From positions 124,001 through 188,000 of the forward strand of contig CAWIMC010000018.1 in assembly GCA_963837005.1 (NCBI GenBank): 64,000 nt of DNA, given 5' to 3'. Both the position numbers and the translations under genes were made by a program. Source of the stretch: CALDTK01 sp963837005. Its GTDB lineage: Bacteria > Bacteroidota > Bacteroidia > Chitinophagales > Saprospiraceae. Under the pieces are notes generated by a model. The model made no database searches. It was not told where the DNA came from and saw only the letters and a program-made list of their open reading frames with translations. The stretch's first letter is position 1, and each line of letters starts with the position of its first letter. Shown piece after piece: positions 52,174 through 59,375 of the stretch.

Positions 52174-52820
52174 ACGACTCCTGGCGGTGGTCGACGACTT
52201 GCCAGCGTGGCCCTATCCTATTGGGTCGTTGCTCGCACCGCATACGCCTACGGGCTCAGGGGGCCGTGGGCGCGCGAGCAGAGCTCGTCGAACGCGCCCC
52301 TGGGTGGCCTGTCTGTCGTGCTGCGCTGCTCAACTTTAGCAACCACGTGACGGGGCTCCTGGCGGTGTTCGACGAGCTCTGCTCGCACCGCATACGCCTA
52401 CGGGCTCGGGGGGGGCCGTGGGCGCGCGAGCAGAGCTCGTCGAACGCGCCCCTGGGTGGCCTGTCTGTCGTGAGCACAGCTTGACTTTAGCAACCACGTG
52501 ACGGGGCTCCTGGCGGTGTTCGACGAGCTCTGCTCGCACCGCATACGCCTACGGGCTCAGGGGGCCGTGGGCGCGCGAGCAGAGCTCGTCGAACGCGCCC
52601 CTGGGTGGCCTGTCTGTCGTGCAGCACAGCTTGACTTTAGCAACCACGTGACGGGGCTTCCTGGCGGTGTTCGACGAGCTCTGCTCGCACCGCATACGCC
52701 TACGGGCTCTGGGCGGGCCGTGGGCGCGCGAGCAGAGCTCGTCGAACGCGCCCCTGGGTGGCCTGCTTGTCGTGCTGCGCTGCGGGCTTATTGCTGGAGC
52801 AGAACTCGTCGAACACGTCC
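52174..52820. repeat. 150-bp repeat array with long perfect hairpins (REP-like)
   Basis: Units start near 52174 (diverged), 52350, 52501 and 52651 with a period of 150-151 and a partial unit near 52795. Each full unit contains TTCGACGAGCTCTGCTCG, about 47 bases, and its exact reverse complement CGAGCAGAGCTCGTCGAA. The core GTTCGACGMGCTCTGCKCGC matches the hairpins at 30814 and 31055-31290. The region 52159-52871 has no gene. Open frames inside are repeat by-products. Confidence 0.93.
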
Positions 52821-52871
52821 CCGCACGTCCCGCTTACCGTCGTTTATTTGCCCCAACCTCAAAACCTACAC

Positions 52872-53627
52872 ATGATGCCTCTCCTCTCCGACAAAACCGC
52901 CCTCATCACCGGCGGCTCCCGCGGCATCGGTGAGGCCATCGTGCGCCGTTTCGTAGCCGAGAGCGCGCGTGTCGCGTTTACCTACGCTAGTTCTGCCAAG
53001 AGAGCCAATGCCCTCGTGGCCGAATTGAACGCCGAGTATGGTGACGGTAAAGTCACCGCCTACAAAAGCGACGCGGCAAGTTTTGCGGAAGCGGAACACC
53101 TCATTACCGAAGTAATAGCCGCCTTCGGGACCATCGACGTCCTCGTCAACAACGCGGGCATCACGCGCGACAACCTCATGCTGCGTATGTCGGAGCAGCA
53201 GTGGGACGAGGTCGTACACACCAACCTCAAGTCGGTCTTCAACCTCACCAAGCACGTCCTGCGACCGATGATGAAGGCGCGGTCCGGCTCGATCATCAAC
53301 ATGAGCTCCGTGGTCGGCGACTTCGGCAACGCCGGGCAGGCCAACTACGCCGCGTCGAAGGCCGGGATCTTCGGCTTCTCAAAATCGATCGCCAAGGAGG
53401 TCGGCTCGCGCAACATCCGCTGCAACGCCGTGGCCCCGGGCTTCATCGCCACGGAGATGACGGGCGTCCTCGACGACAAGACTAAGCAGGGCTTCCTCGA
53501 CGCCATCCCGATGCGCAGACTCGGCGAGGCGCGCGAGGTGGCCGACGTGTGTGTCTTCCTGGGGAGTGACCTGAGCAGCTACGTGAACGGACAGACGATC
53601 AGTGTCTGTGGGGCGCTGAATACGTAA
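52872..53627 (+). CDS. fabG: 3-oxoacyl-[acyl-carrier-protein] reductase
   Basis: 251 residues from ATG 52872. Short-chain dehydrogenase fold: ALITGGSRGIGEAIVRRF (NADPH loop), VLVNNAGITRDNLMLRM (the TRD that marks FabG), INMSSVVG (catalytic Ser), YAASKAG (Tyr/Lys), AVAPGFIATEMTGVLD, and the end SSYVNGQTISVCGAL. Reduces 3-oxoacyl-ACP in fatty acid synthesis. A TTTT-GC-GGAA-GC variant hairpin encodes SFAEAEH in the adenine-binding side. Confidence 0.93.
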   Translation: MMPLLSDKTALITGGSRGIGEAIVRRFVAESARVAFTYASSAKRANALVAELNAEYGDGKVTAYKSDAASFAEAEHLITEVIAAFGTIDVLVNNAGITRDNLMLRMSEQQWDEVVHTNLKSVFNLTKHVLRPMMKARSGSIINMSSVVGDFGNAGQANYAASKAGIFGFSKSIAKEVGSRNIRCNAVAPGFIATEMTGVLDDKTKQGFLDAIPMRRLGEAREVADVCVFLGSDLSSYVNGQTISVCGALNT

Positions 53628-53650
53628 AGGCCCGGCGTAGCTTACGCTCC

Positions 53651-53947
53651 ATGAGCAACGCAAGCAGCATGGTGGCCGAGAACCTGCAGGCGCCGCCACC
53701 GCTAGGACAAACCTCGGAGTACGAACCTATCCCCCAACTCAGTCCCGCTCTCACGCTAAACAAAGTCCGCGTTAGAGCCGTGATCGATCATCTCCCCGAG
53801 AGCTTCACCCTCGATGACCTAGTCGAGAGACTGATCTACCTCGCCGAGATCGACGAAGGCATTGCCCAGGCCGAGCGGGGCGAGACGATTCCACACGCGG
53901 AGGTAATGGCTTCCGCCAGGGCCATCCTGGACGGCACGGCACCGTGA
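53651..53947 (+). CDS. Antitoxin-like protein, module 3
   Basis: 98 residues. C-terminal part LPESFTLDDLVERLIYLAEIDEGIAQAERGETIPHAEVMASARAIL fits short antitoxins that pair with ParE/RelE toxins (PESFTLDDLxERL..L..I..GI). Overlaps the toxin start by four bases. Paralogous to the 54370 antitoxin (LPESFVIGELIDELLFLSEI). Confidence 0.7.
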   Translation: MSNASSMVAENLQAPPPLGQTSEYEPIPQLSPALTLNKVRVRAVIDHLPESFTLDDLVERLIYLAEIDEGIAQAERGETIPHAEVMASARAILDGTAP

Positions 53948-54226
53948 TCGACGTCGAATGGACCTACCGAGGCCAACGAGGACTTGCTCGACATGCTTCG
54001 GTATTTCCGCGAGCACAGCGTCAAATACGGAGAGAGAATGCTGTTGGAAATCTCCATCATCGAGACGGCACTCCCCGGAAATCCATACCTCGGCAGGGCC
54101 GTCGTCGACGGCCAAAATCCACTCCTCCGCGAGGTGCTAATCCGCAGGTACAAGCTGACCTACGTCCTCGATGCCGAGGAGCCGTCGATTGCCTATATCC
54201 TCCGGCTGAAGTATGGATCGACCTAG
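53944..54226 (+). CDS. RelE/ParE-like toxin, module 3, apparent frameshift
   Basis: Starts GTG 53944 as VIDVEWT and then must shift frame near 53965 to TEANEDLLDMLRYFREHSVKYGERMLLEISIIETALPGNPYLGR ... YKLTYVLDAEEPSIAYILRLKYGS. The span is 3n+1, so one extra base explains it (about 93 residues). ParE-like: helix pair, then strand RRYKLTYVLD and the short LR end. If real, the toxin is dead and the antitoxin may be kept alone. Confidence 0.65.
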
Positions 54227-54369
54227 AGATATTTTCCTCAAAGCTTTACGCCTTATCTGTCATAGCAACTACGAGTTCGGCGATTCCGAATGTCCTCCGC
54301 ACGAATGCTAGAGTTTAGGGAGTTGACGGCCGAGCCACAGAGTAGGCTGTCCCAGCCTACCTTGCACCT

Positions 54370-54615
54370 ATGAGCACGCTAGCCGCCCCCACTACCTTAG
54401 AAGAAGCCCGAGAGGCTCTTCGCGCCGAAGACGACAAAATGACCTTCAGCCGCGAGGAAGTGGCGAAGACCTTGGAGATCCTACCGGAGAGCTTCGTGAT
54501 TGGCGAGCTGATCGACGAACTCCTCTTCCTTTCCGAGATCAGAGAGCGCCTCCGTGTACAGGTCCCCGGCGAGGGCATCAGCATCGAGGAGGCCCGGGCG
54601 CGGTTCGGACTTTGA
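54370..54615 (+). CDS. Antitoxin-like protein, module 4
   Basis: 81 residues: TLEEAREALRAEDDKMTFSREEVAKTLEILPESFVIGELIDELLFLSEIRERLRVQVPGEGISIEEARARFGL. Same layout as the module 3 antitoxin. Overlaps the toxin start by four bases. A TACCTTG box at 54358 precedes the ATG by five bases. Confidence 0.72.
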   Translation: MSTLAAPTTLEEAREALRAEDDKMTFSREEVAKTLEILPESFVIGELIDELLFLSEIRERLRVQVPGEGISIEEARARFGL

Positions 54616-54905
54616 CCCGGGTCGTCTGGTCGAGCGCGGCGCTCCGCGAACTCAACGAGATCACGGACTTCTACGCATCGCCAAACCAACGATATGCTCG
54701 AAGAGTGGCCGCGGCCGCGTTTCATGCTTCCGACTTGATCGGTGAGTTCCCAAAACTCGGCATGTACATACCGGCGGCATCGAAAGGCGGCCGGCACGCA
54801 AGGCGACTCGTGGTCATCAGGCAGTACTACTTGACCTACATAGTCGAAGAAAAAACTATCCAGATCTTGAGTTTCATGGATACGCGAAGGAAGCTACCCT
54901 ACTGA
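54612..54905 (+). CDS. RelE/ParE-family toxin, module 4
   Basis: 97 residues from TTG 54612: VVWSSAALRELNEITDFYASPNQRYARRVAAAAFHASDLIGEFPKLGMYI ... HARRLVVIRQYYLTYIVEEKTIQILSFMDTRRKL. This is the ParE pattern of A..dL..i..fi......A......i......L...P.lG...R.l...ry.l.Y.v....i.il.v.d.r. Partner of the antitoxin before it. Confidence 0.8.
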   Translation: MTRVVWSSAALRELNEITDFYASPNQRYARRVAAAAFHASDLIGEFPKLGMYIPAASKGGRHARRLVVIRQYYLTYIVEEKTIQILSFMDTRRKLPY

Positions 54906-54950
54906 GCTTGCCCGTGACTATACGTACGCGACCGCTTAGGTAAAATTTAA

Positions 54951-55886
54951 ATGACCGACGCTCGGCCCCTCAAATCCGCCGCCCTCGACCTCGGCTTCGC
55001 GTTCTGCGGCGTGGCCCGCGCCGAGTTCATGGAGCCGGAGGCGCGGCAGCTCGAGGACTGGCTCAACCTCGGCCTCCACGCCGGGATGGGGTACATGGCC
55101 AATCACTTCGACCTACGCGTAGACCCGACCAAGCTGGTGCCCGGCGCCAAGACGGTCGTCGTGCTGGGCTACAACTACTTCCCGGAAGATGATTCGCCTT
55201 CGCGGCAAAACCCGAAGGTCGCGCGTTACGCCTACGGGGAGGACTACCACTCAGTGGTGCGCAAGAAGGGCAAGGCACTACTCAACAAGATCCGCGAACT
55301 GTATGGCGCCGTCGAAGGCCGCGTCTTCGTGGACTCCGCCCCCGTCCTGGAGCGGCAGTGGGCCGAGCGCGCAGGCCAGGGTTGGCTCGGAAAGAATACG
55401 CTCTTGCTTCGACGCGACTCCGGTAGCTACTTTTTCCTCTGCGAACTCATCATCGACCTCGAGCTCGAGCCCGATCCGCCGGTACGCGACTTCTGCGGCA
55501 CCTGCCGCAAGTGTATTGACGCCTGCCCGACCGATGCGATTGCACAGGAGGGCTATCTGCTCGACGCCGGGCGCTGCATCTCTTACCTCACGATCGAACT
55601 CAAAGACGCGCTACCGGCAGGTTTTGGCGAAAGCCCAAGCGGCGGCGACCCGCTCGACGGCTGGATCTTCGGCTGCGACATCTGTCAGGAGGTGTGTCCG
55701 TGGAACCGCTTCGCGAAGCCCCACCAGGAGCCCGCCTTTGCGCCGAGTGTAGAGCTGGCCACTATGGGCCACGCCGACTGGCAGGCCATGACCGAGGAGG
55801 CCTTTGGGCGCGTCTTCGGGAAATCTCCGCTGAAGCGACGTGGTCTGGAAGGCCTCAAGTCGAGCCTACGCCTCCCACCGGTCTAG
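54951..55886 (+). CDS. queG: Epoxyqueuosine reductase
   Basis: 311 residues. Cobalamin- and Fe-S-dependent last step of queuosine synthesis in tRNA. Seen: MGYMANHFDLRVDPTKLVPGAKTVVVLGYNYF, YAYGEDYHSVVRKKGKALL, VDSAPVLERQWAERAGQGWLGKNT, two 4Fe-4S motifs CGTCRKCIDACPTDAI and FGCDICQEVCPWNRFA. A mini-hairpin (55620) encodes GFGES in an expanded loop, DALPAGFGESPSGGDPLDGWIF, between SYLTIEL and the second cluster. Confidence 0.94.
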   Translation: MTDARPLKSAALDLGFAFCGVARAEFMEPEARQLEDWLNLGLHAGMGYMANHFDLRVDPTKLVPGAKTVVVLGYNYFPEDDSPSRQNPKVARYAYGEDYHSVVRKKGKALLNKIRELYGAVEGRVFVDSAPVLERQWAERAGQGWLGKNTLLLRRDSGSYFFLCELIIDLELEPDPPVRDFCGTCRKCIDACPTDAIAQEGYLLDAGRCISYLTIELKDALPAGFGESPSGGDPLDGWIFGCDICQEVCPWNRFAKPHQEPAFAPSVELATMGHADWQAMTEEAFGRVFGKSPLKRRGLEGLKSSLRLPPV

Positions 55887-55975
55887 GCTATCGAGGTGAT
55901 TGATGAGCTTGGCGACGAGGACGCAGTAGCTTACGTGCGCGCCTTTGATTAAGTGGTTAACGAAGTGCTTCATCA

Positions 55976-56407
55976 TTAGAATAAACTTACTTCGGCCTTG
56001 GCGGTCACGTTGATGTCCAACCAGAAGTCGCTCATGGCCTTGGCTGCCCGCTGATAGCCCTCCATGTCGTCGGGCTTACTCACGAAGGCACTCGCCCCGG
56101 AGTTGTAGCACCTGATGACGTCCTCGGCGTCGGTCGTGCCGCTAAAGACAATCACGGGAAGCATCCGCATCTGCGGGTTCTCGCTCAACTGGCGAAGCAG
56201 TTCCTGCCCACCGCCGTCGGCGAGGTGTAGGTCGATGAGCGCGAAGGACAAATCGTACACGCCGTCTCCGCTCATGTAGTCGACCACTTCCTGGGCAGTT
56301 GTCACGCAGGTAAACTTCGTCGCCGGGTCTACGGCCGCAAAGGCGTCACAGATCATGAGGCGCTCGGCGGCATCGTCCTCGGCTAGCAACACGTGCTTGT
56401 GAGACAT
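55976..56407 (-). CDS. Single-domain response regulator
   Basis: 143 residues, a lone receiver domain. VLLAEDDAAERLM (acidic pair), FALIDLHLAD (phosphorylated Asp), VIVFSGTTD (Thr/Ser), FVSKPDDMEGY (Lys). No output domain, so it probably works through protein contacts. It lies just before a LuxR-type regulator with the same orientation. No histidine kinase is in the window. Confidence 0.85.
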   Translation of the reverse strand: MSHKHVLLAEDDAAERLMICDAFAAVDPATKFTCVTTAQEVVDYMSGDGVYDLSFALIDLHLADGGGQELLRQLSENPQMRMLPVIVFSGTTDAEDVIRCYNSGASAFVSKPDDMEGYQRAAKAMSDFWLDINVTAKAEVSLF

Positions 56408-56477
56408 ATTTAATTGTTATTACTGTAATGTTGGGTACTTACCCAATCGCGAACTGATGTCTAAAACAACCGATCTT

Positions 56478-57152
56478 TTAGCCGACGCCGTCCGAGTACA
56501 CGATTGCCAGCAGGCCGGCAGTGTTGTTGACACCGAGCTTGCGCATAATATTCTTGCGGTGCACGCTCACGGTCTGATCGGAGATGTAGAGTTCGCGGGC
56601 GATCTCCTTGTTGCTGAGGGCCTGCGTGATGAGCTTGAGGACTTCGATCTCGCGCTTGGTAAGCTGGTAGCGCTTCGTAAAGCGATCAGCGTACTGGTGC
56701 ACGGTGAGGGAGGTCGGCATGTCGGTGCGCTCGGTGGGCGCGTCTACCCCCTGCCCGATGTACTCCTCACCCTGCATCACGGACTCGATCGCTTTGAAGA
56801 GGTCTTGGATCGCGTAGCCCTTTAACACGTAGCCATTTGCACCCGCCTTAAAGGCTGCGGCGACGATCTTCGGGTCGTCGTACATCGTGAGCACGATGAC
56901 GCGCACGCCACGGTTCTCGCGCTTGATGCGCGGCAGCAGCAGCAGGCCATCCTCGCCGGAGAGGTTGAGGTCGAGCAGGATGACATCGGGCTTCGTCGCG
57001 GCCACCACGTCGGGGAGTTTCTCGCCGGAGGTCTCCTCGGCGACGACCTTGATGCGGAACTGGCGGCTGCCTTCGAGGACGGACTTCAGCCCCTCGGCGA
57101 AGATTTGGTGGTCCTCGGCGATAAGGACGTTGATGGTTTCGGTAATCGACAT
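56478..57152 (-). CDS. NarL/LuxR-family response regulator
   Basis: 224 residues from ATG 57152. Receiver: VLIAEDHQIFAEGLKSVL, DVILLDLNLSGEDGL, VLTMYDD, ANGYVLKGYAIQDL. A linker follows, then the HTH: YQLTKREIEVLKLITQALSNKEIARELYISDQTVSVHRKNIMRKLGVNNTAGL. Activated by an unseen kinase, it would bind DNA as a dimer. Confidence 0.92.
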   Translation of the reverse strand: MSITETINVLIAEDHQIFAEGLKSVLEGSRQFRIKVVAEETSGEKLPDVVAATKPDVILLDLNLSGEDGLLLLPRIKRENRGVRVIVLTMYDDPKIVAAAFKAGANGYVLKGYAIQDLFKAIESVMQGEEYIGQGVDAPTERTDMPTSLTVHQYADRFTKRYQLTKREIEVLKLITQALSNKEIARELYISDQTVSVHRKNIMRKLGVNNTAGLLAIVYSDGVG

Positions 57153-57240
57153 GGGAAGAAGTGTTTCTACCCCGAATGGCTTAAATTTCGTGCCAAACAA
57201 TGCCTTCGGCCATACGCACACGTGGAGGGTAAGTTACACT

Positions 57241-59178
57241 TTATCGCAAGACCTGCACCAGTGCCGATGACACGCCGCGCTCACTGTCGACACGACAGGC
57301 ATACGTACCTGCTGGTACAGTAGAAGTTTGTAGCGGCAGGGCAAGCTCCCATCGTTCACGACTTGCGTCAAAACCATCCCGCTCGGGAGTCCACGCAGCG
57401 ATTGTCCGTCCGACGACATCCACTAAACTTACCTGGCGTACCGACTGCGCCGATCCCGACACTCGCAGGGTCGAACCCGCCACGCTAGCCTGGATGGGCT
57501 CGGCGCGATTGGTTTTGGCGAAAGCCAGCCCTACCAACGACGACGCCTCGAAGCTGCGAGTCCCGATGTGGATGTCCGAACTGCGCGCCATGACGCGAGC
57601 GAGCGTCTGCTGCCTGGCCCACGCGCGCTCTGCCGCGTCGAGGTTGCCGGCGTGCGCGGAGAAGAGACGGTCGCCAGCACGCAAGCGGCGGAACTGCTCG
57701 GTGAGCATCGTGCGCAGCGTGGTGCCGAGTACGCCGTCGCGACGCTCCGAGAGCATCCCGACCCACGGGTCCATCCGCTCAACGCTCCCGTAGAACTCAC
57801 GCAACCGTGCCGCGACTAGCGTCTCGCCGGTCAGTGCTTCGAACGAGGTCAGCGGCACGAGGCCAAGGTCGTTGCGCACGGCCCCGAAGCCCGCCAGTCC
57901 GCGGTCGCGTCCGCGATTGATATTGATGGCGACGAGGTCCATGCCCCCCTGCCCAGGAGCACCAAAGAGAAAGCTGCGCAAGTCTTCGACGACGTGGATG
58001 TCGAGGGTCTGCTGCCGGTGGGTCGCCGCCCCACGGAGGAGAGCGCCGACGCCATTGCGTTGGACGACGGCCACCGGGTCAAAGAAAACCTCCCGGAGGG
58101 CCAGGGGCGAGTTGGGCAAGGCGGCACCGCGCTCGTCAACGAGCACTAGATTGCCGCCGACCAAGGAGTGCCCAAAACGAAATCCCGCTGCGGCGAACTC
58201 GTTGGCGATACCCGGATGCACCGTCGCGTCGTAGGTCACGTCGTCCCCGAGGTCGATGCCCAGCAGCGGGAGCCACTCCCCGTAGACGACTTGCTGTAGC
58301 TCTGCGATGAGGAGCCGCCGCGCCGCCTGGTAGAGGGCTTCGTCGTCGAGGGTGGGGTTTGCGGTAGCGAGCGAATCGCACAGCCAGTTGTGCTCACGGA
58401 GCCACAGCGTATGTACGCTCGCCAGCAGGGAGTTCTCGTTGGCTCGTACATCTCCGCACACCATGACGCGCTGCGTAGGCGAGCGCATACCGTCCATCGC
58501 CGGGGCATTGACGTCGACCGGACCACCGAACTCACCGGTCAGGGTATTAAACGGCGGCAGGTTTCCCGCCGAGACCCGGAGCTTGCCGCCGCGGTAGCTC
58601 CGCAGCCAAGCCGCCCGGGCAACAGACTCCCCGTACACCGCCGACCCGTCGATGAAGGCCGTGATCTCGTTGGCGTAGCGCCGCACGCCAGCGTCGTCGC
58701 CACCCATCGGTGCCGAGCGCATCATCGGCAGCATCACGGTGCCGGTGCGGCTGGGGTCGAACATGGCGTCCCCCATCGGGATACTAATCGGCAGGGCCTC
58801 CGTCTCGGAGTTGTGCGTGAGCACGATGTCGTGGTCGAGGAATTGGCCGAAGGCCCAGAAAAGATCGTTTAGGTTCTGCGGGCTCGGCATGTCGGCGACC
58901 TGGCGGAACAGCACATTCGACAAAACCCTCGGATTAGGCAGATCAGTTCCTGCGGGGGCACTGAACCCATCCGAGAAGTTGGTGCGACAACTGTTGACGA
59001 GCGTGTCGTGGCTCGCGCCCCAGCCAGGTTGAGTGGCGTGGTTGCCCGCGCCGTTGATCTGTCGGTACTCTATGTCTTGTGCGGAGCCGGTCGCGAAGCC
59101 GAGCGTCAGACCAGCGAGTAGAACAAAGATTGAAGTGGACGTGGGGCGGGGGTGGTAGCGAAGAGCAGGCTTCAGCAT
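57241..59178 (-). CDS. Secreted animal-type haem peroxidase with T9SS sorting domain
   Basis: 645 residues from ATG 59178. After a signal peptide (FVLLAGLTLGFATGSAQ) the peroxidase domain shows WAFGQFLDHDIVLTHN (distal His about 116, Ca-binding Asp), YANEITAFIDGSAVYG, RANENSLLASVHTLWLREHNWL, the proximal His in FRFGHSLVGGN, and ININRGRDRGL. The C-terminal 80 residues (SVAGSTLRVSGSAQSVRQVSLVDVVGR ... VPAGTYACRV) form a T9SS domain. It may make hypohalous acids or crosslink proteins outside the cell. A mini-hairpin encodes LAFAKTNR at the domain junction. Confidence 0.88.
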   Translation of the reverse strand: MLKPALRYHPRPTSTSIFVLLAGLTLGFATGSAQDIEYRQINGAGNHATQPGWGASHDTLVNSCRTNFSDGFSAPAGTDLPNPRVLSNVLFRQVADMPSPQNLNDLFWAFGQFLDHDIVLTHNSETEALPISIPMGDAMFDPSRTGTVMLPMMRSAPMGGDDAGVRRYANEITAFIDGSAVYGESVARAAWLRSYRGGKLRVSAGNLPPFNTLTGEFGGPVDVNAPAMDGMRSPTQRVMVCGDVRANENSLLASVHTLWLREHNWLCDSLATANPTLDDEALYQAARRLLIAELQQVVYGEWLPLLGIDLGDDVTYDATVHPGIANEFAAAGFRFGHSLVGGNLVLVDERGAALPNSPLALREVFFDPVAVVQRNGVGALLRGAATHRQQTLDIHVVEDLRSFLFGAPGQGGMDLVAININRGRDRGLAGFGAVRNDLGLVPLTSFEALTGETLVAARLREFYGSVERMDPWVGMLSERRDGVLGTTLRTMLTEQFRRLRAGDRLFSAHAGNLDAAERAWARQQTLARVMARSSDIHIGTRSFEASSLVGLAFAKTNRAEPIQASVAGSTLRVSGSAQSVRQVSLVDVVGRTIAAWTPERDGFDASRERWELALPLQTSTVPAGTYACRVDSERGVSSALVQVLR

Positions 59179-59375
59179 TGCGGATGTGTTGCGAGTGTGT
59201 GTCTGTGTGATGTCCTTACGGCCGGGGGCCTCCGCGCAGGTTGACAAAGCTCAGCAATCGTGCCGTGCTATGAAATGCCCCAAACTGGGAAGATTGTGCG
59301 CGTCTCATTCACGACAGCATCACCCAGCGACGGGTGGCACCAATCTAGCCAGACGTACGTTTAGCGGCTGTGGTG

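Noticed and set aside
52174..52820. Coding frames or a CRISPR in the 150-bp array
   Set aside because: Frames differ between units and consist of repeat translation. The repeats are direct with no unique spacers.
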